DNA of 64,000 nucleotides from Nostoc sp. NMS2 (lineage in GTDB: Bacteria > Cyanobacteriota > Cyanobacteriia > Cyanobacteriales > Nostocaceae), in assembly GCF_017115105.1 (NCBI RefSeq), contig NZ_JABXKH010000160.1, positions 1 to 64,000 of the forward strand, in the 5' to 3' direction. Made by a program: the position numbers and the translations under genes. Under the pieces are notes generated by a model. The model saw only the letters and a list, made by a program, of their open reading frames with translations, was not told the origin of the DNA and ran no database searches. Below are positions 7,704 to 16,329 of the stretch, in pieces. Numbering within the stretch: position 1 is the stretch's first letter; each line of letters starts with the position of its first letter.

Positions 7704-8605
7704 TGAAAAGATTTTTAGCATCGTGCTTTTTAACTTTTACTTTGTTATTAGTAATTACTAGCTGCACACCAAATGTAAATAGTAGCAGTGATGGCAATAT
7801 TATTGTTGCTTCCAAAGATTTTACCGAGCAAGATATTTTAGGTGAACTTTTAGCACAGCAAATAGAAGCAACAACTAATTTAAAAGTTTCCCGTCGCCCC
7901 CGCTTAGGTGGTTCTTTTGTTTGTCATAGCGCGATTACTACTGGCAAAATTGATGCTTATATTGAGTATACAGGTACAGCTTTTACGGGAATTTTAAAGC
8001 AAAAAGCAGTTAATGACCCTAAAGAAGTTTATGAAAGGTTAAAACAAGCATACTCCCAGCAATTCAATTTGGAAGTGATGCCAAGCTTGGGTTTTGAAAA
8101 CACTTTTGCGATGATTGTCCGGGGTAATGATGCCAAACGCTACAATATTCAAACTCTCTCTCAAGCTACTCAATATACACCGCAGTGGCGCGGTGGTTTT
8201 GGTTACGAGTTTTTAGAACGAGAAGATGGTTTTCCTGGATTAGCTAAAACTTACGCTTTACGCTTTGCCAAACCTCCTCAAATCATGGACTTGGGTTTAA
8301 TATATCGTGCTTTGATTCAAAAACAAGTAGATATGGTGGCGGGAAATTCCACTGATGGGCAGATTTCTCGGTTGGGTTTAGTTGTCTTAAAAGATGATAA
8401 ACATTATTTTCCGCCTTACGAAACTGTGCCAATTGTTCGGCAAGAAATATTAAAAAAATATCCCGAATTAAAAACTGCGATCGCTTCACTTACCGGAAAG
8501 ATTTCGGCAGATGAAATGCGGCAATTAAACTATTTAGTTGAGGGGGAATTACGTGATATTAAAGATGTTGTCCAGGAGTTTCGCAAATTGAAGGGATTAA
8601 AATAA
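7703..8605 (+). CDS. Osmoprotectant ABC transporter, substrate-binding lipoprotein
   Basis: A 300-residue OpuBC/OsmF-like (OpuAC superfamily) binding protein. The N-terminus MKRFLASCFLTFTLLLVITSC is a lipoprotein signal peptide, so the protein is probably membrane-anchored in the periplasm. Typical family segments follow: IIVASKDFTEQDILGELLAQ, TGKIDAYIEYTGTA and the lobe-2 segment QVDMVAGNSTDGQIS. The family binds trimethylammonium compounds such as glycine betaine or choline in an aromatic cage. The gene starts one base inside the permease stop. Its own TAA is also the first TAA of a heptameric repeat array, so the repeat abuts the coding end exactly. Confidence 0.85.
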   Translation: MKRFLASCFLTFTLLLVITSCTPNVNSSSDGNIIVASKDFTEQDILGELLAQQIEATTNLKVSRRPRLGGSFVCHSAITTGKIDAYIEYTGTAFTGILKQKAVNDPKEVYERLKQAYSQQFNLEVMPSLGFENTFAMIVRGNDAKRYNIQTLSQATQYTPQWRGGFGYEFLEREDGFPGLAKTYALRFAKPPQIMDLGLIYRALIQKQVDMVAGNSTDGQISRLGLVVLKDDKHYFPPYETVPIVRQEILKKYPELKTAIASLTGKISADEMRQLNYLVEGELRDIKDVVQEFRKLKGLK

Positions 8606-8636
8606 TTCGTAATTCGTAATTCGTAATTCGTAATTA
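8603..8636. repeat. Heptameric short tandem repeat (TAATTCG)4
   Basis: Four copies of TAATTCG plus a partial TAATTA, the short tandemly repeated repetitive type common in heterocystous cyanobacteria. The same heptamer, in either orientation, recurs at 15834, 33338 and 50292. Confidence 0.9.
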
Positions 8637-8675
8637 AGGGTTAGCTTAACGCCCAGAAAACAGTCGGGTGTATTA

Positions 8676-8820
8676 GGGACTTCCAAGAAATAAATTATTC
8701 CATCTTGTGGGGTGGGCATCCTGACCGCCCTGAATATGGGACGGGTGTTAGCGTAGCGGCACGTAGTGCGGACACCCATCCCACAAGCAAATTTTGGATG
8801 TTTTTTTATTTGGAAGTCCC
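8676..8820. mobile_element. MITE (family B), 145 bp, flanked by TTA
   Basis: Terminal inverted repeats GGGACTTCCAA and TTGGAAGTCCC bound the element, with TTA on both sides (8673-8675 and 8821-8823). The interior holds a copy of the CTTGTGGGGTGGGCATCCTG palindrome. No ORF is present, so it is non-autonomous. A decayed relative lies at 51430-51530. Confidence 0.75.
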
Positions 8821-8823
8821 TTA

Positions 8824-9030
8824 GAGGATGTTTGAAAAGTGGTTGGCTGTATCTTTGCACTTATTGATCTCCCCTAACCCCCCTTAAAAAAGGGGGAACC
8901 GGAATCAAAATCCCCCTTTTTTAGGGGAGCCACTGCGGGAACAGGGGTCTCCCCAAATGAAGCAAGTGGCGTGGATTTAGGGGGATCTAAAACGTTTTGC
9001 TACCGATAAGAGGACTTTTCAAACATCCTC
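8824..9030. mobile_element. MITE (family A) copy 1, 207 bp, flanked by TTA
   Basis: Terminal inverted repeats GAGGATGTTTGAAAAGT and ACTTTTCAAACATCCTC. TTA flanks it at 8821-8823 and 9031-9033. The left TTA is also the right flank of the neighbouring family-B element. The inside contains the palindrome CCCCCTTAAAAAAGGGGG and no ORF. Copies 2 and 3 are at 14698 and 32340. Confidence 0.85.
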
Positions 9031-9051
9031 TTATGGAAGCCGTAACACACC

Positions 9052-9681
9052 CTACTGTTGTCCATGTAAAAAGTTTTTTAACCACCTCATGACTTCACTT
9101 GTTGTTTGCTCGTTGGCCATTTGGAGACATTGCTGTACAATTTCTCTGACGTTAGGAAAGTAGCTGCTTTCTGTAAGCACATAACTTTCTTCCCGTAATC
9201 TATAAATTAATAGCCGATTACTCTTTAATATCCAGACTTCTGGCACTCGATAAGGCAAGAAATCATTAATGTCAGTGTAGCTTGTCACATCTATTTCAAT
9301 TGCTAAATCTGGTGGTGGATCTGACTCCCAATTAATTCTTTTTTTGCCTACTACTGCTCTACAATTCTCAATGTAAAAGCAAAAGTCTGGTTCAATACCA
9401 CTAATCTCTGGCAAGCTCATGGTGATGGGCGTAAATGACTCGTATATGCGGTTTAAATGGTCAAGTAGAGCTATTACTATCAATGCCAACAAACTCGCAT
9501 CTCTTCCATGTTCTGGTAGCGGTGCCATCAGTAAAATTTCTCCAGGTCGATATTTAATACGAGGTGAGGAGCGATCGCCTAGTTGCTGACTCAATACTTG
9601 ATAGTCTTGCCAGTCTCCCAAAAGCTTTAACACTGCGCCAGGTGGTAACTCGATTCTTTGTGGTGTAATTACGGTATCCAT
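9052..9681 (-). CDS. Uma2 family (DUF820) endonuclease-like protein
   Basis: A 209-residue member of the Uma2/DUF820 family, which has a PD-(D/E)XK nuclease fold and is very abundant in cyanobacteria. Characteristic segments are KYRPGEILLMAPLPEHGRDA, ISGIEPDFCFYIENC with the conserved Asp, the core PPDLAIEIDVTS with its D and E, and the late VPEVWILKSNRLLIYRL. The catalytic positions appear intact. It stands alone, preceded by the non-coding gap 9682-9793. The natural substrate of this family is not established. Confidence 0.85.
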   Translation of the reverse strand: MDTVITPQRIELPPGAVLKLLGDWQDYQVLSQQLGDRSSPRIKYRPGEILLMAPLPEHGRDASLLALIVIALLDHLNRIYESFTPITMSLPEISGIEPDFCFYIENCRAVVGKKRINWESDPPPDLAIEIDVTSYTDINDFLPYRVPEVWILKSNRLLIYRLREESYVLTESSYFPNVREIVQQCLQMANEQTTSEVMRWLKNFLHGQQ

Positions 9682-9793
9682 ATTAACTCACATTGTAGAT
9701 ATTGCCGTAGACGCAAAGCGGCTTGTCGCAAGACATCGCATTACATGGAGGATGTGCGATTAGAGGATTAATGAATTCAATGAACAGATTATA

Positions 9794-10525
9794 TCAAAGG
9801 CTTTTACTTACAAATACAAAGCCACGGCTCTTATTTGATGAGGGATCATTAGTGAGCATTGCTTTCCATAAATCTGCTGTTTTTACCCAAACTGGTGGAT
9901 ATTTATAACGAGAAACATCCATAATTAAAAATCTATCTGTTTGCTCATTATATGCTGCTACAGGGGAAATATGTCCTCCTTTCTCTTGACCTATTTCTTT
10001 GCGTAGATAGTTTACTAAAATGAAATTTTGCGGTTGTTTTAAATTTTCTGCCGCTTGTTTGCGGAACTGCTCTAAGCTAGTGTCGGCAGCATGGTAAACA
10101 TTTACTTTAACGCCATAGCTGGCTAGTAATTGCCCTAACTGGTCTAAAGTCATACCTTGACGAGATACAGCTTCAGCAGTTAGCACTTTTTTTGTATTAT
10201 CGTTGCTAAAAAAGTTTTCTTGAGTAAATACTCGATATGGTTTGTATTGGGATGCTTCTGGTGCTGGAATTTGTAGACCATTCAGTACCATAACCATACT
10301 AGCAACACCACAATATGCCTGATTATTTTGAGTAGTGAATTGCATACTCAGTGGGAAAAAGTCTTCTTTTGCTTTACTTTCAAATAATAATTTTTCACCT
10401 TCAGGTGTACTAAAACCTACTAAGTTAGAGGAAAGTGGTAATGTTTGAGAGAGAACGCTTCCAGTAGAGATACATAAGCCAATAGTTAAAGCTTTGACAA
10501 ATGTTTTACTGATTTTTAGTAACAT
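9794..10525 (-). CDS. Phytochelatin-synthase-like protein (glutathione-processing, papain-like)
   Basis: A 243-residue protein with an N-terminal signal peptide (KALTIGLCISTGSVLSQ) and the phytochelatin synthase catalytic domain. The triad is visible as C72 (NNQAYCGVASMVMVLNGL), H185 (KGGHISPVAAY) and D203 (FLIMDVSRYKYPPVWV). It corresponds in size and layout to the short cyanobacterial enzymes such as Nostoc Alr0975, which lack the eukaryotic C-terminal metal-sensing domain. Those act mainly as a glutathione hydrolase releasing gamma-Glu-Cys, with weak phytochelatin synthesis. It is transcribed divergently from a gamma-glutamyltransferase gene 101 bp away, pointing to extracytoplasmic glutathione or metal-thiol metabolism. 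Confidence 0.9.
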   Translation of the reverse strand: MLLKISKTFVKALTIGLCISTGSVLSQTLPLSSNLVGFSTPEGEKLLFESKAKEDFFPLSMQFTTQNNQAYCGVASMVMVLNGLQIPAPEASQYKPYRVFTQENFFSNDNTKKVLTAEAVSRQGMTLDQLGQLLASYGVKVNVYHAADTSLEQFRKQAAENLKQPQNFILVNYLRKEIGQEKGGHISPVAAYNEQTDRFLIMDVSRYKYPPVWVKTADLWKAMLTNDPSSNKSRGFVFVSKSL

Positions 10526-10626
10526 AACATTTATAAGTACTGTAAAATTTTCAAATCACATCATATTAATAATCTCACACCAAGATTGCTAAACAACTAT
10601 AAAATTTTAGGAGAAATGACATAAAA

Positions 10627-12438
10627 ATGCTTACTGTTGCTAAATCCAAGCAGGTTACGCTTGCAATCTTTTCTTTCACCCTGGTTGTTTACAGCCAAGT
10701 TGCATCAGCCGCCTTAACTTTACCCCTACGCAGCAAAAAGGGAATGGTGGTTTCAGCGCATCCCTTAGCGAGTGAGGCGGGAATTTTGATGTTACGCAAA
10801 GGTGGTAATGCAGTAGATGCAGCCGTAGCCACAACTTTTGCAATCTCTGTAGTTGAGCCTTTTTCAGCAGGAATCGGCGGCGGCGGATTTTTGCTGATGC
10901 ACTCTGAGAAAACTGGCGACATGAAAGCGCTAGATTTCCGCGAACGCGCACCCCTGAAAGCTACAAGAAATATGTATCTGGATGCAAAAGGAAAGGTGCG
11001 CCCGAATGCAAGTATTAATGGTTATTTGGCAGTGGCGACACCAGGAACGGTGGCGGGACTTTATGAAGTGCATCGTCGCTATGGTAAACTCTCTTGGCAA
11101 GAGGTGATGAAGCCTGCGATCGCACTCGCTAAAGACGGCTTTATGGTTAGCGATATGGTAACTTGGCATTCTCTGCAAGCAAACGATTCTCGTAAGCAAG
11201 CGGTTCTCAACAATCCAGCCGCACGGGAAATTTTCACTCGCAACGGTGAATTTTATAAACCAGGGGACAAGCTGGTGCAGCGTGATTTAGCACGCACTTT
11301 AGGCGCAATTGCTCAAAATCCCCAAAGTTTTTACACCGGAAGTATAGCTGGAGCGATCGCTTCTGATATGGTAAAAAATGGTGGTTTAGTTACTCTAGAA
11401 GACCTGAAAGCCTACAAACCAATCTGGCGGACTCCTATTTGTGGGAATTTCCGCAAAGCTAAAGTTTGCTCAATGCCACCCCCATCATCGGGAGGTGTTC
11501 ACCTATTGCAGATTTTAAATATTATCGGTGACACTGATTTGAAATCTTTAGGATGGCATCATCCCGATGCTATCCACTTAATGGTAGAGGCAATGAAGAT
11601 TGCTTACAGCGATCGCTCAGAATATTTAGGCGATCCTGATTTTGTCAAAGTTCCTGTGCAAGAACTACTCAGTCCAGCTTACGCCAAACAACGCCGTCAA
11701 GAAATTAATATGGAAGTGGCTAGACCCTCGACCAAGGTCAAGCCAGTAGATAGAAAGACACTACAACGTTTTAGTCAAGCTAATAATCGGAGTTTAGGAG
11801 AAAATACCATTCCGTTATCTCATCAGTCTCTTAAACTGCACGCGATGCGGTATGAATCTCCCCAAACCAGTCATCTTACTGTTGTGGATGAAGAACGCAA
11901 CGCTGTAAGTCTGACTTTCACAGTTAACCTAATTTTTGGTGCTGGTGTGGTGACACCGGGAACTGGAATTGTCCTCAACAATGAGATGGATGATTTTGCT
12001 GCTGCGCCAGGAGTGCCTAACGCCTTTGGTTTAGTTGGTAACGATGCCAACAACATTGCACCCCGCAAAACTCCTGTATCCAGCATGACTCCCACAATTG
12101 TCACAGAAAATGGTCATTTTCGGATGGCAGCAGGTGCGCCTGGTGGTAGCACCATCATCACCCAGGTTTTGCAAGTTATCCTGAATGTGCTGGAATACAA
12201 CATGGATGTTGGCGCAGCTGTTTCTGTTCCACGCATACATCATCAATGGCTTCCAGATGAGTTGCGCGTAGAACCTTGGAGTTTGGATGCTCTGACTATA
12301 CAAGACTTACGCCGTCGGGGGCATAAAATTAAGGAAACTACTCCTTGGGGTAATGGTAACGCGATCGCGGTTACATCTGATGGAACTCTAGAAGGCGCGG
12401 CAGATCCTCGCGGTGAAGGTTCCCCCAGAGGTTTGTGA
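10627..12438 (+). CDS. ggt: Gamma-glutamyltransferase (glutathione hydrolase)
   Basis: A 603-residue Ntn-hydrolase precursor with an N-terminal signal peptide ending near VASA. Family landmarks are the GGNAVDAAVAT segment (about 59-69), VEPFSAGIGGGGFLL, LDFRERAP with the substrate-binding Arg, and PPPSSGG. The autocleavage and nucleophile site is SPQTSHLTVVD, with Thr414 starting the small subunit. GTGIVLNNEMDDF and the late GAPGGSTIITQ complete the site. Maturation should give two periplasmic chains that cleave or transfer the gamma-glutamyl group of glutathione. AGGAGA lies upstream of the ATG. The divergent phytochelatin-synthase-like gene acts on the other peptide bond of glutathione. Confidence 0.92.
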   Translation: MLTVAKSKQVTLAIFSFTLVVYSQVASAALTLPLRSKKGMVVSAHPLASEAGILMLRKGGNAVDAAVATTFAISVVEPFSAGIGGGGFLLMHSEKTGDMKALDFRERAPLKATRNMYLDAKGKVRPNASINGYLAVATPGTVAGLYEVHRRYGKLSWQEVMKPAIALAKDGFMVSDMVTWHSLQANDSRKQAVLNNPAAREIFTRNGEFYKPGDKLVQRDLARTLGAIAQNPQSFYTGSIAGAIASDMVKNGGLVTLEDLKAYKPIWRTPICGNFRKAKVCSMPPPSSGGVHLLQILNIIGDTDLKSLGWHHPDAIHLMVEAMKIAYSDRSEYLGDPDFVKVPVQELLSPAYAKQRRQEINMEVARPSTKVKPVDRKTLQRFSQANNRSLGENTIPLSHQSLKLHAMRYESPQTSHLTVVDEERNAVSLTFTVNLIFGAGVVTPGTGIVLNNEMDDFAAAPGVPNAFGLVGNDANNIAPRKTPVSSMTPTIVTENGHFRMAAGAPGGSTIITQVLQVILNVLEYNMDVGAAVSVPRIHHQWLPDELRVEPWSLDALTIQDLRRRGHKIKETTPWGNGNAIAVTSDGTLEGAADPRGEGSPRGL

Positions 12439-12464
12439 GCAAGTCAGGGACTGGAAAGACGCGA

Positions 12465-12519
12465 ATGACCAATGACAAATAACCAATGACAAATGACCAA
12501 TGACAAATAACAAATGACT
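12465..12519. repeat. Heptameric tandem repeat (AATGACC/AATGACA/AATAACC)
   Basis: About eight consecutive heptamers of the type AATGACC, AATGACA, AATAACC and AATAACA. A shorter relative is present at 62279-62301 inside a MITE. Confidence 0.75.
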
Positions 12520-12781
12520 ATTGATTTTGGATTGTTGACTCTGCGTAGCTACTGCTGCCAAACTCATTTGCGCGTGCGCTAGGTACTAGTGTCCAACCTG
12601 CTTTGAGAAGTTTTTGATAAGTTGCCCAACCTTTAGAACCACCTGGTATTTGATAATCTGGGACTGTCAAATGTCCAAAAGCCGTGTAGGGCCGCCAAGG
12701 CTGATTGGGTTCTGTCTGCAAATACAAAATTTTCTCTCCGTCGCCACCAGACTTAGATAACCAGCACATTTGTCGATGCAT
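12518..12781 (-). CDS. Small conserved cyanobacterial protein of unknown function
   Basis: An 87-residue protein, MHRQMCWLSKSGGDGEKILY..., with conserved-looking aromatic and Gly/Pro segments (QPWRPYTAFGHLTVPDYQIP, GGSKGWATYQKLLKAGWTLV). This pattern is familiar from uncharacterised small cyanobacterial proteins. No signal peptide or membrane span is seen. It converges with the gamma-glutamyltransferase gene. The last residues (AESTIQNQ) run into a heptameric repeat, so the C-terminus may have been altered by repeat growth. Confidence 0.6.
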   Translation of the reverse strand: MHRQMCWLSKSGGDGEKILYLQTEPNQPWRPYTAFGHLTVPDYQIPGGSKGWATYQKLLKAGWTLVPSARANEFGSSSYAESTIQNQ

Positions 12782-13187
12782 TGCAAACTCCTTTGCTTTT
12801 AGCTAACAACTAACGCATAATATCAGACTTTTGTCAAGTTACTTCTCACCCTTGTGAGCTATTTTTGGACACGCAGATAAACAGATTTGCCTCACCTTAT
12901 CTATTAGGGTGAGATTTTTCTCATGTTATCCGCGTTTTTTGCGATCGTGTGTAACAATAACTACTGTTTTCAGCGTGGGTCGGGAATTTGCAATCTGCTG
13001 TATTTCTAACAAACAGAAGTCAGGAGCCAGAATTCTGACTCCTGACTGAAGAGGCAGGGGGGAAGGGAAGCAGGGAGCAGGGGGAAATCTCCATACATAA
13101 AAAATGTATTTGCTCTAAAGTAAGAACGTGTTATTTCTTGTGTTACACATCTCAAATTGAACAACTTAACAGCAATACAATCGAGGT
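12782..13187. other. Non-coding gap with a 30-bp palindrome
   Basis: No credible gene is seen. At 13018-13047 lies a near-perfect palindrome (AGTCAGGAGCCAGAATTCTG then ACTCCTGACT), a common cyanobacterial intergenic repeat that could form a hairpin. It is followed by a purine-rich GGGGCAGGGAGCAGGGGG tract. Confidence 0.6.
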
Positions 13188-13814
13188 TTAGCCAAAGGTC
13201 GAGTTGTGATTGAGCATATCAATCTTTCTGGCCATTTTGTCGCCGACAATGCCGCGAATTGTCTGTACTAATTGGGTGTATGCAAAGTCAGACAAAGCTG
13301 GTGTTGTTTCTTGCAAGTCAATTGGTTGATCTAAATCAATCCATGACTTGCAGCCGCCGTATTTAGGATGATAAGGAATTTCTTGCTCTTGGGGTAGTTT
13401 ATATGTCCGCAGGAGGATAATATAAAGGGGTTGACGTGGTTTCCATTTAAGGCGATCGCTAATAAAATGCTCGTTCCAAATATGGAATGGAAGCAAGGCG
13501 TTGACAAGAAATTCGTCACTAACTGGCAAAATATCTGTAATTTCAGCCCAACTGCCGATGCGAACTGTCTCTGGATGCCAACCTGATGTTACTGGATAAA
13601 CACGATCGGCATACTCAGCTTTGAGCATGAAAGCTTGTTGATGTTCATAAGTAGGGTAAAGCAAAATTTGCTTTTGGGCAATTTGGAAATTTCCATTTCG
13701 TTCATGGATACCCCCTTTGCGGAGCAACATAATTGTTTTACCACTTTCCAAAGCATTTACGGCGACTGCCCATTCTTTGAGAGCATGAAAAGTTGTAGTC
13801 AATTCCATCAGCAT
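13188..13814 (-). CDS. DUF1802 family protein
   Basis: A 208-residue protein of the DUF1802 family found mainly in cyanobacteria. The diagnostic beginning is FHALKEWAVAVNALESGKTI followed by MLLRKGGIHERNGNF. Later come ILLYPTYEHQQ, a conserved FHIWNEHFISDRLKWKP segment and YHPKYGGCKSWIDL. ATG at 13814 and 13808 are both possible starts; neither has a strong ribosome binding site. No catalytic motif is known for the family. Fragments of an aldo/keto reductase pseudogene lie beyond its 5' end. Confidence 0.8.
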   Translation of the reverse strand: MLMELTTTFHALKEWAVAVNALESGKTIMLLRKGGIHERNGNFQIAQKQILLYPTYEHQQAFMLKAEYADRVYPVTSGWHPETVRIGSWAEITDILPVSDEFLVNALLPFHIWNEHFISDRLKWKPRQPLYIILLRTYKLPQEQEIPYHPKYGGCKSWIDLDQPIDLQETTPALSDFAYTQLVQTIRGIVGDKMARKIDMLNHNSTFG

Positions 13815-13900
13815 CTACTGTAACTCTGATTTAATTCAAGCTAAGATCGATAAAGTGTGAAACTGTCCAAGGGAATGAATTAGAAAGCAGTTATAAAAAA

Positions 13901-14221
13901 GCGATCGCTAGCAACCCAGCAGATAATCGTGCTAAAAATAAACTGTTTCAACGCGAAAACTTTGAATATGCTCAACAAAGGCTACAAAAATTACGTTCCA
14001 TAGCCCTTTGTTCATAATTGTACCCTTGCTCAGTTAGCTTTGCCGTGGTTAATTGCCCAACCCCAAATCAATGCTATTGCAGGGCGCGTTATCCCCAACA
14101 AGCACTAGATAAGGCATTAGCCGCCCATATTAAGCTTTATCCTACCCAATTAGTAAAAATTGATGCAATTGGACGTATTCTCAGCAATTGTTTGGATGAG
14201 AGTCAAATTATGAGGACTTGA
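13901..14221 (+). pseudogene. Aldo/keto reductase, C-terminal remnant with two frameshifts
   Basis: Three successive frames give continuous similarity to the C-terminal third of aldo/keto reductases. The first is SNPADNRAKNKLFQRENFEY + AQQRLQKLRSIA, ending at a stop. The second, shifted, is CTLAQLALPWLIAQPQINAI. The third is GARYPQQALDKALAAHIKLY + PTQLVKIDAIGRI. Breaks are near 14015 and 14083; one G is apparently lost from GGGGCGCG. The catalytic N-terminal two thirds are absent upstream. It is a dead fragment. Confidence 0.75.
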
Positions 14222-14697
14222 TGACAATGCAGTTTGATTAGCTATGCTGATCTCTCGAAGATCCCCTCAAATATCTTAAAAAGATAGTCAGGGATCAAAT
14301 ATCTGGTGCTAGATTGCAAAATTTAACAAAACATCAACTTTAGTAAACGAAGAGTTGCAACTTACAAACTAAGTGATACTTTAAATAGTAGGACACCAAA
14401 CAAAATAAAAGCAAATTAAATGGGGAAATGACTTAGTGTCCCCTGTCATAAACCCAAGCAAATTTCAGCATATCAAGATTACAAAAGTGGCAAAAGCCTA
14501 ATGTAGAAGGCAAAGCCAAATCCCAAAGCAGAAAAACGCAAGAATGCTGAGTTTGTTAATTGTTTAGTCCACCCTAGTTATTAACTTTCAATTACTTAAT
14601 TAGTTTAACAATTTGAAACCCTGTAAACTCGATAAAACCTGGTCAACCTTGACCAGGTTTTTGGCATTTTATGAATATAAACTAATACGCAATTTAA
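14222..14697. other. Gene-free stretch ending in a terminator-like hairpin
   Basis: No ORF with family features is seen. A perfect 12-bp stem (AAACCTGGTCAA, loop CC, TTGACCAGGTTT) at 14635-14660 is followed by two more T. With no coding gene upstream, it could be the 3' end of an unrecognised small RNA transcribed from about 14280 onwards, or simply a terminator for the pseudogene. Confidence 0.4.
14635..14662 (+). terminator. Terminator-like 12-bp hairpin followed by T-run
   Basis: Perfect 12-bp inverted repeat with a 2-bp loop. The 3' arm ends in TTT and continues TT, giving a short U-tract on the plus strand. Confidence 0.5.
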
Positions 14698-14951
14698 GAG
14701 GTTGTTTGAAAAGTGGTTGGCTGTGATTTTAGGTACTTATTGATCCCCCCTAGCCCCCCTTAAAAAGGGGGGAAAACTTCTTAAAGTCCCCCTTTTTAAG
14801 GGGAGCCACTGCGGTCTTGGGGAGCCAGTGCGGTCTTGGGGTCTCCCCAAGTGGAGCATCTGGCGTGGTCTCCCTAAGTGAAGCAAGTGGCGTGGATTTA
14901 GGGGGATCTAAAACGTTTTGCTACCGAGAAGAGGACTTTTCAAACATCCTC
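14698..14951. mobile_element. MITE (family A) copy 2, 254 bp, flanked by TAA
   Basis: Ends GAGGTTGTTTGAAAAGT and ACTTTTCAAACATCCTC, flanked by TAA at 14695-14697 and 14952-14954. It is clearly homologous to the element at 8824-9030 but longer, because the phrase GGAGCCACTGCGGTCTTGGG is repeated internally. It contains no ORF. Confidence 0.85.
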
Positions 14952-15066
14952 TAAGGGTTTTGGCGCTAACCCAAGCGAATTGGAATATAAACTTAAATTA
15001 AGACTATAAATAATTTTAAAGCAGCGAAGAAAATAGAATAGTAATGTATCCTGTTAGGAAAATTTG

Positions 15067-15780
15067 ATGAAATACAATAGATTTTTAAATAAAATTACTA
15101 CAGTTATTATTATCACAATCCTTTCTTTTTCTTGTAAGTCTTCTACTAGCACAAAAACAGAAAAGGCACAAGTAACAGATAAATCGAAACCCGAAGCGAA
15201 TCTTGTCTATGGAAATTTAATTATTAAAGAGCAATCAGATTATTTAATGATTCCCGTTGTTCTTCCAGAGCAGAACGAAGATAAACAAATTGATTTAAGC
15301 TTTTCACGTTCTTATGAGAGAAATAACCAATTATCTAACATCATATTTTATCGTAAGCAAGATGGTGAAGCTCATATTTTATTAGATAAAAAAGCCATTA
15401 TCGCCTCTTTTGATTTATTAGAGATAAAAGCCGTAGAGAAGCCGCCTACAAGAGTTTGGTTGTATAAAATCCTTGATAAAGATACAAATATAGATACAAA
15501 AATTAACAGCGAAGATGCTACTATTGGCTATCTTTCTGATTTATCAGGTAAGAATCTTCAGCAAATTACCCCAAACAATACTCAAATCATCAATTGGGTT
15601 GTTGTTCCAAGTCAAAATGCAATTTTTCTAAAAATTATCAAAGACTCAGATAATGATAAAAAATTTACAGGAAAAGATAAAACTAATTTTATTAGGGTTA
15701 ACCTAGATAAACCTACTATGGGATCTGAGATTATTAGTAATCAGATAGAGCAAGAAATTAAGTCATCCGTTCTAAAATGA
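15067..15780 (+). CDS. Putative lipoprotein of unknown function
   Basis: A 237-residue protein with a hydrophobic N-terminus and a cysteine after it (TVIIITILSFSCKSSTSTK), as in a lipoprotein signal peptide, although the lipobox is relaxed. The mature part is charged and rich in K, D and N, with no recognised domain. It has a segment SDNDKKFTGKDK reminiscent of an EF-hand-like acidic loop. ATG at 15067 is preferred over the in-frame TTG at 15064 because of AGGAAA upstream. The gene is isolated between a MITE and a repeat-filled gap. Confidence 0.6.
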   Translation: MKYNRFLNKITTVIIITILSFSCKSSTSTKTEKAQVTDKSKPEANLVYGNLIIKEQSDYLMIPVVLPEQNEDKQIDLSFSRSYERNNQLSNIIFYRKQDGEAHILLDKKAIIASFDLLEIKAVEKPPTRVWLYKILDKDTNIDTKINSEDATIGYLSDLSGKNLQQITPNNTQIINWVVVPSQNAIFLKIIKDSDNDKKFTGKDKTNFIRVNLDKPTMGSEIISNQIEQEIKSSVLK

Positions 15781-16329
15781 TTAGGTTTATCGAACAGAAT
15801 TCAGGACGGGCTAAACCCTAGTACCGCTTCGCGTAATTCGTAATTCGTAATTCGTAATTCGTAATTACCGTTGCGTAACGGTTTTAGACATTTTAAATGG
15901 TCTGTTTATTTCCGCCGTACTGTACTAGCTATCCGCTAACAGGAGGAGGTAGTGCGGTCTTGGAGTTCTCCCCAAGTAGAGCAACTACCGTTCAGAATAA
16001 AGCCTCCTGCACGCTGGGCGAACAATATGTCTTCGCTATGAGCGAGTCTGCGAGCTTGTTAATTCTGACTGGAGCAACTGAAACGTCTCCGGCTCCGCTC
16101 CTGTTAGCAATAGCGGGGCGTTTAGCCCATTCAGAATAGCTGAATTCTTCTTCATGGAGATGTCTAATTATATGGAATCTGTGACAATACAGTTTAATCA
16201 TCCCAGCCATGATAAATAAGATTGTGGAAGCTCAGGCATGAGTCATGGATGTGAATGGTAACATTACCCTGATAGCCCAAACACTTACAGTAAATCCTGT
16301 GGGTTCCTGGTTATCAATTATTTCTTGTC
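15781..16329. other. Repeat-filled intergenic region
   Basis: No supported gene. It carries TAATTCG heptamers at 15834-15867 and fragments of dispersed repeats such as GGAGTTCTCCCCAAGTAGAG, related to the inside of family-A MITEs. The open frame at 15897-16139 is made of these repeats and lacks a ribosome binding site. Confidence 0.6.
15834..15867. repeat. Heptameric short tandem repeat (TAATTCG)4
   Basis: Four TAATTCG copies plus TAATTA, in the same register as the array at 8603-8636. Confidence 0.9.

Noticed and set aside
15897..16139. 80-codon ORF
   Set aside because: Consists of fragments of dispersed repeats, with no ribosome binding site and no recognisable protein.
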